A stretch of 22,573 nucleotides of DNA from JBAROU01 sp049642385 (GTDB lineage Bacteria; Chloroflexota; Dehalococcoidia; DSTF01; RBG-16-68-14): contig JBAROU010000160.1 in NCBI GenBank assembly GCA_049642385.1, positions 1 through 22,573 on the forward strand, in the 5' to 3' direction. A program made the position numbers and the translations under genes. Numbering within the stretch: position 1 is the first letter of the stretch; every line of letters starts with the position of its first letter. Below are positions 13,607 to 21,710 of this stretch, piece after piece. The notes under the pieces are model-generated. The model made no database searches and was not told the DNA's origin. It saw only the letters and a program-made list of their open reading frames with translations.

Positions 13607-14671
13607 ATGGCAGATGAACCCGACGACGGTAAGGTGCAGGTGCTGATCACGTTCGCGCTGGAGCCGGAGCTCGTCCAGCAGATCGAGGCGGTCGATCCGC
13701 GACTCGACGTGCAGGTGCTCGGTCAGACGGCGCGCCAGGTCTTCCGCGGCCAGCGTCGCTATCCGAGCGAGCTGGAGGCGCAGACTGCGCGCCAGGAACT
13801 GGCGGACGCGCTGCGCGAGGCCGAAGTGCTCTTTGGCTTCTGGGGGCCGGCACTGCTCGAGATGTACCCAACGCCCGATCTCCTCTTGCAGCATGCGCGC
13901 CATTTGTGCTGGATCCAGCTTACCAGCGCAGGCGTGGATCGGGCGGCACGCAGTGGCCTGCTGGATACCGCGCTAATGATCACGAGCGCCAGCGGCCTTC
14001 ATGCCACACCGATCGGCGAGTATGTGCTGTGCGTCATGCTCATGTTTTGCAAGGGGACGCATCGGTCCGTCCGCGCGCAGGAGCAGCGCGAGTGGCAGCG
14101 CTCGATGTCGCAGGAGCTGTACGGCAAGACGGTTGGCGTCGTGGGCATGGGGCACATCGGGGCTGAGGTGGCGCGCCTGGCAAGGGCGTTCGGCTGTCGC
14201 ATCCTGGCGACACGCCGCTCGATAACGGAGCGGACGAAAGACAACATCGCGGACGAATTGCTGCCGCCGTCGGACCTGCCGTACCTGCTGGGCGAGAGCG
14301 ACTTTGTCGTGCTCGCCGTGCCGCTCACGGCGGACACGCGCCAGCTCATCGGCGAGGCGGAGCTGCGCGCGATGAAGGAGACCGGTGTGCTGATCAACAT
14401 CGCGCGCGGCGCCGTCATCGACGAGGCGGCGCTGGTGCGGGCGCTGAAGGAGGGATGGATCGCAGGCGCGGGGCTGGACGTGTTCGAGCAGGAGCCGTTG
14501 CCGCCGGAGAGCGAGCTGTGGGGGCTGGAGAACGTGATCCTGACGCCGCACATCTCGGGCGGCACGGAGATTTACAATCAGCGGGCTGCCGGCATCTTTT
14601 GCGAGAACCTGCGACGCTATTTGGCCGACGAACCGCTGATGAACCTCGCCGATCCGGCACGGGGCTACTAG
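13607..14671 (+). CDS. D-isomer-specific 2-hydroxyacid dehydrogenase
   Basis: 354 residues; GGGAGG at the end of the previous gene serves as ribosome site. NAD(P)-dependent reduction of 2-keto acids or oxidation of D-2-hydroxyacids is expected. The Rossmann motif is GMGHIG (180-185). The catalytic Arg267 (NIARGAVID), Glu296 (DVFEQEPLP) and His315 (LTPHISGG) are all present. Arg203 and Arg204 follow the second strand where an Asp would favour NAD, suggesting NADP preference (inference). The N-terminal substrate domain has a charged insert (about 38-62) not typical of phosphoglycerate dehydrogenase, and there is no C-terminal ACT domain, so this is not SerA. The substrate is undetermined. Confidence 0.93.
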   Translation: MADEPDDGKVQVLITFALEPELVQQIEAVDPRLDVQVLGQTARQVFRGQRRYPSELEAQTARQELADALREAEVLFGFWGPALLEMYPTPDLLLQHARHLCWIQLTSAGVDRAARSGLLDTALMITSASGLHATPIGEYVLCVMLMFCKGTHRSVRAQEQREWQRSMSQELYGKTVGVVGMGHIGAEVARLARAFGCRILATRRSITERTKDNIADELLPPSDLPYLLGESDFVVLAVPLTADTRQLIGEAELRAMKETGVLINIARGAVIDEAALVRALKEGWIAGAGLDVFEQEPLPPESELWGLENVILTPHISGGTEIYNQRAAGIFCENLRRYLADEPLMNLADPARGY

Positions 14672-14673
14672 TC

Positions 14674-14778
14674 GTGACCGTCCTCTCGAACGACAACGCC
14701 GACCTGAGCGAGACGAAGCTGGGCGTCATTGCGGCGGAGGTGGCGTGGGACGCCGTGCTGAGCGCGGTCGCCGAGTAA
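14674..14778 (+). CDS. Possible 34-residue protein between the dehydrogenase and the split-barrel gene
   Basis: GTG at 14674, two bases after the dehydrogenase stop; TAA at 14776-14778, just before the GAAGGAGG ribosome site of the next gene. The product is acidic and amphipathic (DLSETKLGVIAAEVAWDAV), predicted helical. It fills the 120-base gap almost exactly, as expected for a real coupled small gene, but there is no strong ribosome site and I recognise no family. Confidence 0.35.
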   Translation: MTVLSNDNADLSETKLGVIAAEVAWDAVLSAVAE

Positions 14779-14791
14779 CGAAGGAGGCGTA

Positions 14792-15196
14792 ATGACCGAG
14801 CAAGAAGCGTTTCTCAAGGAACCCAACGTTGCGGTGCTGACAACGGTCGATGCGAAGGGCAGTCCACACGCTGCGCCGATCTGGTACTTGTACGACGACG
14901 GCGTGATTTTGATCAGCACCGGGCGCGGTTCGCAGAAGCACCGCAACATCGAGCGCAACCCGAACGTTGCGTTGGTCGTCGACCAACGCACGCTGCCGTA
15001 CTACGCCCTGATGCTCCACGGAGAGGCCGAGGTCGGGTCTGGCTTCTCGCCCGAGGATCGTCTGCGACTGGCCGTGCGCTACCTGGGCGATGAGCTGGGC
15101 CGCGCGTACGTGGCGCGGACGAGCGCCGAAAACTCCGTGACGCTGCGTCTGCGACCGCGCAAGATCATCGAGTACAACGGGCGGGCAGGTGGGTAG
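14792..15196 (+). CDS. Pyridoxamine 5'-phosphate oxidase-like FMN/F420 split-barrel protein
   Basis: 134 residues; strong GAAGGAGG ribosome site 5 bases before the ATG. The fold is recognised from VAVLTTVDAKGSPHAAPIWYLYDDGVILISTGRGSQKHRNIERNPNVALVV, the typical flavin-binding pattern with a Lys/Arg/Asn cluster. The length fits the short single-domain subgroup that uses FMN, F420 or haem, rather than true PdxH (about 200 residues, with a distinct C-terminus). The cofactor and substrate cannot be decided from sequence alone. Co-directional with the Mrp gene 12 bases downstream. Confidence 0.88.
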   Translation: MTEQEAFLKEPNVAVLTTVDAKGSPHAAPIWYLYDDGVILISTGRGSQKHRNIERNPNVALVVDQRTLPYYALMLHGEAEVGSGFSPEDRLRLAVRYLGDELGRAYVARTSAENSVTLRLRPRKIIEYNGRAGG

Positions 15197-15208
15197 GAGT
15201 TCGGTCTG

Positions 15209-16252
15209 ATGGACGAGGCGGCGGTCCGAGAAGCACTCGCTGGCCTGACGAACGAACGGGGAGCGCCCCTGCTCGCGCCGGACGAGATCGCGAGCGTCGT
15301 CACGGAGGGCGAGTGGGCCGCCGTGGTCGTCAGCAGGGAGGGCGCGCCTCGTGAGCTGCTGACGAGAGTTCACCGTCACCTACGTGACGCATTCCCCGAA
15401 GCGACCATCGAAGTGCGCACGGACGAGCGTATCTATCGGGGCGGCGCTGGGTTCGGCGAAGGGAAGCAGGTTGTCGCGGTGCTGGGCGGTAAGGGAGGCG
15501 TTGGCAAGTCGACGCTGGCGGTGAACCTGGCCCTCACACTCTCGGCGATGGGCGTGGCCGTCGGACTGCTGGATGGCGACCTGAACGCACCGGACGTGCC
15601 GCACTTGCTGGGCATCCATCCGAAGAAGGCGCCGGGCGGCTTCGGCGCGCAGCTCCAGTCGACGAGGGTGACGCCGCCCTCGCAGCGCCCCCGCCCCCAC
15701 GAACGCTTCGGCGTCGAGATGATGTCGGTAGGGTTCGTCGTGCCGGAGCGCTTTCCGACGCTGGTGACGACGCGATACCTGCTCTCGACACTGATGCGCT
15801 ATCTCATCTTCGACATCGACTGGAACGCCGATGTGCTGATCATTGACGCGCCGCCGGGCACCGGCGAGGAGCTCCAGGTGATGGCGCGCGAGCTACCGCT
15901 GTCGGGCGTCGTCTTCGTGACCACGCCCCAGGATCTGGCGCAGATGGACGCGGAGCGCACGCTGACGCTGCTCACGGAGCATGATGTGCCGGTGATCGGC
16001 TGGGTGCAGAACATGGCGTCAATGACGTGCCCGCATTGCGAGCAGGAGATCGACATGTTCGCTCAGTCGACGCGGCTGGCGGATGCCGGGCTCGAGATCA
16101 TCGGGCGCATCCCGTTCGACGTGCAGCTCTCATTCGCGGCGGACAAAGGACGGCCGTTGGTGCTGGGAGACCCGCGCGGCCCCATCGCGTACGAGTTCGC
16201 GCGCATCGCTACCAGCGTGCGGCGCTGGCTGGCGGCGCGAGACGCCGGTTAG
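15209..16252 (+). CDS. Mrp/ApbC-type iron-sulfur cluster carrier ATPase
   Basis: 347 residues; AGGAG lies 9 bases before the ATG. The deviant Walker A GGKGGVGKS (93-101) is followed by LLDGDLNAPDVPHLLG, then DAPPGTGEE. The cluster-binding pair Cys274-x2-Cys277 (TCPHC) is present, as in homodimeric carriers that deliver Fe-S clusters to apoproteins. The N-terminal part (1-75) sits where the MIP18/DUF59 domain normally lies but lacks its usual DPE and Cys signatures and looks degenerate. The position after the Walker A Ser region reads DGD where many homologues read DAD. The stop overlaps the convergent GNAT gene by 4 bases. Confidence 0.93.
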   Translation: MDEAAVREALAGLTNERGAPLLAPDEIASVVTEGEWAAVVVSREGAPRELLTRVHRHLRDAFPEATIEVRTDERIYRGGAGFGEGKQVVAVLGGKGGVGKSTLAVNLALTLSAMGVAVGLLDGDLNAPDVPHLLGIHPKKAPGGFGAQLQSTRVTPPSQRPRPHERFGVEMMSVGFVVPERFPTLVTTRYLLSTLMRYLIFDIDWNADVLIIDAPPGTGEELQVMARELPLSGVVFVTTPQDLAQMDAERTLTLLTEHDVPVIGWVQNMASMTCPHCEQEIDMFAQSTRLADAGLEIIGRIPFDVQLSFAADKGRPLVLGDPRGPIAYEFARIATSVRRWLAARDAG

Positions 16253-16722
16253 AACTCGATCCGGAAGCCTTCGTGAGTGGCGCGAAAGCCCAGGCGCTCG
16301 TAGAAGCGGTGGGCATCGGTGCGGGCCTTGTTGCTGGTGAGCGAGAGCTTGTAACAGCCGGCCTCGCGCGCAGCATCCATCGCATGGCGCACGAGCAGCC
16401 CGCCGTAGCCGACGCCGCGGTAGATCTGGTCGACCACGATGTTCTCGACGATGGCATACGGCTTTCCCTGGTGCGACAGGTTGGGCACGAAAACCAGCGC
16501 CGCTGTGCCAACGATGTCGTCGTCTACTTCGACGACGAGGAGCCGGAGGTTCTGGTCCGAGGCGATCTGGTCGAACGCGCCACGATAGACGTCCGGCAGC
16601 GGTGGGCCGAGATCCTCGCGCGGCTCGTCGGGCGACAGCTGCGTGAGCAGCTCAACGATGCGCGGGAGATCGGCGTCTGTGGCGTCGCGCACGCGCGCCT
16701 TCTCTGCGGTATCGCGGGCCAT
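16249..16722 (-). CDS. GNAT-family N-acetyltransferase
   Basis: 157 residues. The acetyl-CoA motif is visible in VENIVVDQIYRGVGYGGLLVRHAM, with the pyrophosphate-binding (R)GVGYG loop. NKARTDAHRFYERLGF is the common C-terminal motif B of small-molecule acetyltransferases. The substrate is unknown. The ATG lies 9 bases after the gyrA stop on the same strand, so it is probably read from the gyrA transcript. The ribosome site is weak. Confidence 0.9.
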   Translation of the reverse strand: MARDTAEKARVRDATDADLPRIVELLTQLSPDEPREDLGPPLPDVYRGAFDQIASDQNLRLLVVEVDDDIVGTAALVFVPNLSHQGKPYAIVENIVVDQIYRGVGYGGLLVRHAMDAAREAGCYKLSLTSNKARTDAHRFYERLGFRATHEGFRIEF

Positions 16723-16731
16723 CGGTGGCTC

Positions 16732-19401
16732 TTAGCGACGTTTCGGGCGGCCGTTACCGCCGGGCGCGTTCTTCTTGGCGCTGCCCAGGGCAGGCTTTGC
16801 CGCGCCGCCGTTTTTGGCGCGTCCGGCCGGCGCTGTCGTGACGCCGTTGCCGTCATCTTCGCCGTCCAGCGTCGGATCGGCGTCCGGGCCTTCGGCGGTC
16901 GCTGCGCTCTGCTCCGGCTGCATCTCGATGGTGGCGATGCAGCCGACGGCGTCGCCGGGCCCCGGATCGATAATCGAGACGCCCTGGGTGGAGCGACCCT
17001 GGACGGAGATGCCGTCCATGCGCGTGCGGAGGACGATGCCCTCCTTTGAGATGACGATGAGCTCTTGCGTTTCGCGTACCATACGCGCGTCGATGACGTC
17101 TCCGGTCTTCTCCATGGTCTTGAACGTGATCACGCCCGCGCCGCCGCGATGGTGCTTCGGGTACTCGTCGATGGGCGTGCGCTTGCCGTAGCCGTTGACG
17201 CTGACCGTGAGGAGCTGGTCGCCGCCCGATGCGATCTCCATCGCGACCGCCTTTGCGTTCTTGACCAGGCGGACACCGCGGACGCCGCCGCTCGCGCGCG
17301 AGGCGAGGCGCAGCTCGGCGACGGGGAAGCGCACGGACTGGCCGTCTGACGTGATGATAAGCGCGTCGTCCTCGTCGGTGGCGGACTTGGCTGAGATAAG
17401 CACGTCCTTGGGCTCGAGGTCCATCGCGATGAGGCCGGCGCGCCGTACGGAGCTGAACTCGGAGAGGGAGGTCTTCTTTACCTCGCCCGACGCGGTAGCG
17501 AGCACCAGAACGTCCTTGTCGAAGCTGCTCACCGCGACGACAGAAGTTACTTGTTCCTGCTGTTCGATCTCGATCAGGTTGATCAGCGGGATGCCACGTG
17601 CCTGACGCGATGCGTCCGGCACATCGAAGGTGCGCAGTTGGAAGACCCGGCCGCGGTCGGTGAAGAAGAGCAGGCTATCGTGCGTGTCTGCGACGATGAG
17701 CCAGTGCACGGCGTCGGCTTCGCGCGTGGTCATGCCCGTGATGCCGCGGCCGCCGCGCCGCTGTGGGCGGTACGTCTCCAGAGGCAAGCGCTTGATGTAG
17801 CCGCGGCTGCTGAGCGTGACGACGACCTCCTGGTGGGCGACGAGGTCCTCTTCGCTGAACTGCTCGGCCTCCTGCGCGACGATCTGCGTGCGGCGTTCGT
17901 CGCCGTACTTCTCCTTCAGCTCGCCGGCGTCCTCTTTGATCAGGAAGTCGATCTTGCGCGGGTTGGCGAGCAGGTCTTCCAGTTCGCTGATCTTTTGAAT
18001 GATCTCCTTGTACTCCTGCTCGAGCCGCTCGCGCTCCAGGCGCGCCAGGCGGCGGAGCTGCATGTCCAGCACGGCCTGGGCCTGCCGGTCGCTCAGACCG
18101 AAGGGGTTGGCCATGAGGCGCTCCTTCGCCTGTTCCGCGGACTGGGCGGCGCGGATGGCCTTAATCACCGCGTCCAGGTTCTCGATCGCCTTGAGGAGTC
18201 CGGAGAGGATGTGCTCGCGATCGCGGGCCTTCTCCAGGTCGAACTCAGTGCGGCGGCGGATGACCTCGCGCCGGAAGTGGATGTACTGCTCTAGCGCAGT
18301 CTTGAGGTTGATCACGCGCGGCTGGCCATCCACCAAGGCGAGCATATTCACCGGGAAGGTGGACTGCATCGCGGTGTGCTTGAACAGGGAGTTGACCACC
18401 TGGCGCGGCTGACCCGTCCGGCTCAGCTCGATGACGATGCGCATGCCGTGGCGGTCGGACTCGTCGCGTAGGTCGCTAATGCCCTCGATGCGCTTGCTGT
18501 GCACGAGTTCGGCGATGCGCTCGATGAGGGCTGCCTTGTTCACTTGGTAGGGCAGTTCCGAGACGATGATCTGCATCTTGTTGCCCCGCGCCGCCTCCTC
18601 GACGTGCGTGCGGGCGCGTGTGACGATGCGGCCTCGTCCGTCACCGAACATCTGCTTGATGCCGTCGCGAAGGACCTCTTTGCGCTTGCCCTCGACGTCG
18701 TACTCGTAGTCGCGCTGCATGCGGTAGATGATGCCGCCGGTGGGGAAGTCGGGGCCCTTGACGATCTCGGCCAGCTCTTCCGTCGTTGTTTGAGGCTCGT
18801 CGATGAGCTTAGCGATTGCGTCGCAGATCTCGTTCAGGTTGTGGGGCGGGATGTTCGTCGCCATGCCGACGGCAATTCCGCTCGCGCCGTTCACGAGCAG
18901 GTTTGGCAGGCGGGCGGGCAGGGGCATCGGCTCTTTCAGGCTATCGTCGAAGTTGGGCACGAAGTCGACCGTGTTCCGATCGATGTCCGCGAGCAGCTCC
19001 ATCGCGATCGGGGAGAGGCGCACCTCTGTGTAGCGCATGGCCGCGGGCGGGTCGTTGTCGACGCTGCCGAAGTTGCCCTGTCCATCGACGAGCGGGTAGC
19101 GCAGGCTGAAGGTCTGGGCCATGCGCACCATCGCCTCGTAGACGGGGCTGTCGCCGTGGGGGTGGTACTTACCCATCACTTCGCCGACCAGGCGGGCGCT
19201 CTTTTTGTACGGTGTGCCGGGCCGGAGGCCGAGCTCGTCCATGGCGTACAGGATGCGCCGTTGGACAGGTTTGAGCCCGTCGCGGACGTCTGGCAGGGCC
19301 CTGGACACGATCACGCTCATCGCGTAATCGAGGTAGGAGGCGCGCATCTCGTCCTCGATCTTGATGGGGCGGATGTTGCCGATATTGCTGTCGGTGGTCA
19401 T
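16732..19401 (-). CDS. gyrA: DNA gyrase subunit A
   Basis: 889 residues. GyrA breaks and rejoins DNA in the A2B2 gyrase that introduces negative supercoils. The active-site Tyr124 is in AAMRYTEVRLS. The quinolone region reads HPHGDSPVYEA, with Ser85 and Glu89 at the positions of E. coli Ser83 and Asp87, a quinolone-sensitive type. The GyrA-box QRRGGRG at 547-553 identifies a true gyrase rather than ParC. The C-terminal beta-pinwheel follows, then a disordered basic tail (about 850-889) rich in Gly, Ala, Lys and Arg. The start has a strong GAAGGAG ribosome site (19409-19415) 7 bases upstream. A 7-bp inverted repeat lies directly upstream of that site. Confidence 0.98.
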   Translation of the reverse strand: MTTDSNIGNIRPIKIEDEMRASYLDYAMSVIVSRALPDVRDGLKPVQRRILYAMDELGLRPGTPYKKSARLVGEVMGKYHPHGDSPVYEAMVRMAQTFSLRYPLVDGQGNFGSVDNDPPAAMRYTEVRLSPIAMELLADIDRNTVDFVPNFDDSLKEPMPLPARLPNLLVNGASGIAVGMATNIPPHNLNEICDAIAKLIDEPQTTTEELAEIVKGPDFPTGGIIYRMQRDYEYDVEGKRKEVLRDGIKQMFGDGRGRIVTRARTHVEEAARGNKMQIIVSELPYQVNKAALIERIAELVHSKRIEGISDLRDESDRHGMRIVIELSRTGQPRQVVNSLFKHTAMQSTFPVNMLALVDGQPRVINLKTALEQYIHFRREVIRRRTEFDLEKARDREHILSGLLKAIENLDAVIKAIRAAQSAEQAKERLMANPFGLSDRQAQAVLDMQLRRLARLERERLEQEYKEIIQKISELEDLLANPRKIDFLIKEDAGELKEKYGDERRTQIVAQEAEQFSEEDLVAHQEVVVTLSSRGYIKRLPLETYRPQRRGGRGITGMTTREADAVHWLIVADTHDSLLFFTDRGRVFQLRTFDVPDASRQARGIPLINLIEIEQQEQVTSVVAVSSFDKDVLVLATASGEVKKTSLSEFSSVRRAGLIAMDLEPKDVLISAKSATDEDDALIITSDGQSVRFPVAELRLASRASGGVRGVRLVKNAKAVAMEIASGGDQLLTVSVNGYGKRTPIDEYPKHHRGGAGVITFKTMEKTGDVIDARMVRETQELIVISKEGIVLRTRMDGISVQGRSTQGVSIIDPGPGDAVGCIATIEMQPEQSAATAEGPDADPTLDGEDDGNGVTTAPAGRAKNGGAAKPALGSAKKNAPGGNGRPKRR

Positions 19402-19415
19402 GGACTCACTCCTTC

Positions 19416-19448
19416 GTCCCTATGGTACCCGAGATACGAGTTAGGGAC
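19416..19448. promoter_or_regulatory. Inverted repeat in the gyrA leader
   Basis: GTCCCTA (19416-19422) and TAGGGAC (19442-19448), separated by 19 bases that include GGTACC. The repeat directly abuts the gyrA ribosome site. It could be an operator or an RNA hairpin that affects translation. A TACCAT -10-like word lies inside the spacer on the minus strand. Confidence 0.4.
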
Positions 19449-19535
19449 ACGTACGTTCGGGGATGCGAGTCTGACAGATTCGCTACGAGCTTCCCTGCGA
19501 AAGGAACGAATGTGCTATGTGAAGAGCCGCGGATG

Positions 19536-20936
19536 TTACTCCTGCCAGCGGACCTCGTACAGGCGGACGGGGTCCTCGAAGCCCTGAAGCGCGACGTCGC
19601 CGTAGTCGGCGAAGAGAAAGCCTTTGCCCGCCACGAGCTGCCGGATCACGTCCGAGATGAGGATCTGGCCCGGCTCGGCGTGGCCAAGGATGCGCGCGGC
19701 GGTCTGAACGGCCGTGCCGAAGATGTCGCCGTCCTCACGAACGGGTTCGCCAGCGTTGAGGCCGATGCGGACGTTCACGGGCGTGTCGGTGCCCCCTTCG
19801 TTGTGGCGCGCGAGCGAGCGCTGGATCTGCACCGCGCCATCGAGCGCGCGCGCAGCCGAGGTAAATGTCGCCATGATGCCGTCGCCGGTGTGCTTCACCT
19901 CGCTGCCGCCGTGCGCGCTGAGCGCCTCGCGCCCGATGGTGTTGTGCGAACGCACCAGCTCCTGCGCCTTCTCGTCGCCCAGACGTTGGGTGAGCGCGGT
20001 CGAGCTTTCCATGTCGGTGAAGAGGATCGTGACGGTGCCTTCTCCTTGAAGGATCTCGCTGATGGCCCACGTCGACGCGGCGGGCGTGGGGGTGGCCGCG
20101 GGCGCTGCCTCACTACCCAGGAACTCATCGATTGCGCGGATCACTGAGTCAGCGTCGCCGTAGTAGGTGAGGTGGTGGTCGCCTTCAAGCGGTACGAAGC
20201 GGACGTTCGGCAGCAGCGACGCAACGCGCCGCCCGCACTCGAGCGGTACAGCGTTATCGCCGCGGCGGTGCATGACCAGCGCCGGCGCTTCGATCCGGGA
20301 GAGCTGATCGCACACGCTGATCTCGAACATGCTCTCTTCCAAGATGCGCGCGGCGACCTCGCCGGAGCTGGACTGCCGAAGGTAGTTCAAGCCTTCCTCC
20401 TGCTCCTCGCGGTCGGCGTCCGGGTGGACGAAGCCCATCGTCGTGCGCGCGCCTACGCCCCACTCGGCGCGGATCAGATCGATCAGCGCGCGAGCGAGCG
20501 CCGCGCCCTCTTTGGTGCTGGTGACGAACGCTTCGCAGAACGGGGCGTAGAGCAGCAGCTTCTCGATACGATCCGGGCGCTCCGCCGCGTAGCTAATGGC
20601 CACAGGCGTCCACTGGCTTATCCCCGCCAGCACGAAGCGCTCCAGTCCCAGATGGTCGACGACCGCTTCCAGGTCTAGCAGGCGCGAGGCGTGTGAGGTG
20701 TCGTCCACATGGCGATCTGAGAGCCCTGTGCCGCGCCCATCGAACAAGACTAGCTGACGGCCGCGCGCCAGCCGCCTGTGGAATTCGCCGGGGAGGCCTT
20801 GCCAATCCAGCTCTTGGTGGCTGATCCAACTGGGCGTACAGACGAGCGGCTCTCCCTGGCCTGCGACGGTGTAGGCGATGCGCACGCCGTCGCTAGCGGT
20901 GGCGAATTGGATGCGCGGAGTTTCCTCGTTCATCAT
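19536..20936 (-). CDS. Alpha/beta-hydrolase fused to a class III adenylate/guanylate cyclase
   Basis: 466 residues from the ATG at 20936, which overlaps the upstream stop (ATGA) and has GGAG five bases before it; the frame extends further upstream but only inside the preceding gene. Residues 1-275 form an alpha/beta-hydrolase with Ser107 (AGISQW), Asp227 and His254/255 as likely triad. The nucleophile elbow reads G-x-S-x-W rather than G-x-S-x-G. After an Ala/Pro/Thr linker, residues 298-466 form a cyclase domain: metal ligands Asp308 (FTDMESST) and Asp352 (HTGDG), Lys348 and Arg415. Gln411 stands where the transition-state Asn is usual (AVQTAAR). The layout matches M. tuberculosis Rv1900c. 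Cyclase activity is likely but may be altered; product cAMP or cGMP is undecided. Confidence 0.9.
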   Translation of the reverse strand: MMNEETPRIQFATASDGVRIAYTVAGQGEPLVCTPSWISHQELDWQGLPGEFHRRLARGRQLVLFDGRGTGLSDRHVDDTSHASRLLDLEAVVDHLGLERFVLAGISQWTPVAISYAAERPDRIEKLLLYAPFCEAFVTSTKEGAALARALIDLIRAEWGVGARTTMGFVHPDADREEQEEGLNYLRQSSSGEVAARILEESMFEISVCDQLSRIEAPALVMHRRGDNAVPLECGRRVASLLPNVRFVPLEGDHHLTYYGDADSVIRAIDEFLGSEAAPAATPTPAASTWAISEILQGEGTVTILFTDMESSTALTQRLGDEKAQELVRSHNTIGREALSAHGGSEVKHTGDGIMATFTSAARALDGAVQIQRSLARHNEGGTDTPVNVRIGLNAGEPVREDGDIFGTAVQTAARILGHAEPGQILISDVIRQLVAGKGFLFADYGDVALQGFEDPVRLYEVRWQE

Positions 20937-21646
20937 GCATGCTCCATCACTTCCTGTGCTTCGCGAACGAGCGCCTCGAACAATCGACATGCACGTGGCG
21001 CGAACTCGGGGTGCTCCGGCTCGAGGCGTTCCGGGTGCCATTGGACGCCAACGACCCAACGGTGCGAAAGGCTTTCCACCGCCTCGATCAGTCCGTCTGG
21101 CGAAGTGCCGACGGCGGCGAGCCCCGCCGCCAGCGTCTCTTGGGTGACCGCCTGGTGGTGGCGTGAGTTCACCTCGACCTCGTCGGTGGCGAGTTGCGCG
21201 CGCAGGTGGCTCTCCGGCGCGAGGCGCACGGAATGCCAGCGCGAGGGGCAACCAGCAGTCTTGTAGTCGGCGACGTGGCTGCCGTCTTCGATGTGCTGAA
21301 GGAGCGTGCCACCAAACGCGACGTTGAGCACCTGGTGGCCACGGCAAATGGCGAGCACCGGCAAGTCGCGGGCGAGGGCGTCACGCAGAAGGGTTAGCTC
21401 GAACTCGTCACGCTCGGGGTCGATGTGCTTGACCTTCGAGTGGCGTTCGGCGCCGTAGCGGGCCGGATCGACGTCATAGCCGCCGGTGAGCACGAGGGCG
21501 TCCAGCGTATCAACGTTGACGGGCGCGCCGCGCAGATCGACCGGCTCGCCGCCGGCCTCGGCGATGCGCTCCCAGTAGGATTCGATGCGCTCACCGAGCA
21601 CGTCCTCCCAGTGAGTTACGCCAATGCGAGGTAGCGCTTCACGCAC
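20933..21646 (-). CDS. Gamma-glutamyl hydrolase of the PuuD/peptidase C26 family
   Basis: 237 residues from a GTG at 21646 with GGGAGGG six bases upstream; an in-frame ATG at 21661 is the alternative and has TATCCT eight bases before it. The class I glutamine-amidotransferase triad is complete: Cys101 (AICRGHQ), His204 and Glu206 (GVQWHPE). LTGGYDVDPARYG and NVAFGGTLLQHI are typical of PuuD-like enzymes that cleave gamma-glutamyl bonds such as gamma-glutamyl-GABA. The substrate is not proven. Its stop overlaps the start of the hydrolase-cyclase, and a gamma-glutamylcyclotransferase gene lies just upstream, so a gamma-glutamyl catabolic unit is plausible. Confidence 0.9.
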   Translation of the reverse strand: MREALPRIGVTHWEDVLGERIESYWERIAEAGGEPVDLRGAPVNVDTLDALVLTGGYDVDPARYGAERHSKVKHIDPERDEFELTLLRDALARDLPVLAICRGHQVLNVAFGGTLLQHIEDGSHVADYKTAGCPSRWHSVRLAPESHLRAQLATDEVEVNSRHHQAVTQETLAAGLAAVGTSPDGLIEAVESLSHRWVVGVQWHPERLEPEHPEFAPRACRLFEALVREAQEVMEHA

Positions 21647-21669
21647 AGGGAACCCTCCCATCTTTGGGC

Positions 21670-21675
21670 AGGATA
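21670..21675 (-). promoter_or_regulatory. Candidate -10 element (TATCCT) for the gamma-glutamyl hydrolase gene
   Basis: Minus-strand TATCCT lies 8 bases before an in-frame ATG (21661) and 23 bases before the preferred GTG (21646). It would give either a leaderless mRNA or a short leader carrying the GGGAGGG ribosome site. Confidence 0.35.
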
Positions 21676-21710
21676 GCATCTGGAAGCTGGGGGCTGGAAG
21701 CTGGATGCTA
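21674..21710. repeat. Nested repeat: inverted TAGCATC/GATGCTA around two CTGGAAGCTGG copies
   Basis: TAGCATC (21674-21680) and GATGCTA (21704-21710) form a 7-bp inverted repeat. Between them CTGGAAGCTGG occurs twice in direct orientation (21680-21690 and 21694-21704), separated by GGG. It spans the stop codon of the gamma-glutamylcyclotransferase gene and the gap before the hydrolase gene. It resembles short mobile intergenic repeats; another copy is not seen in the window. Confidence 0.7.

Noticed and set aside
18499..19587. Long plus-strand frame opposite the gyrA 5' half
   Set aside because: Shadow of gyrA codon structure; no ribosome site or recognisable motif.
20937..21347. Upstream extension of the hydrolase-cyclase
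   Set aside because: It is Arg/Pro/Gly-rich shadow sequence within the gamma-glutamyl hydrolase gene, and the ATGA overlap start has a ribosome site.
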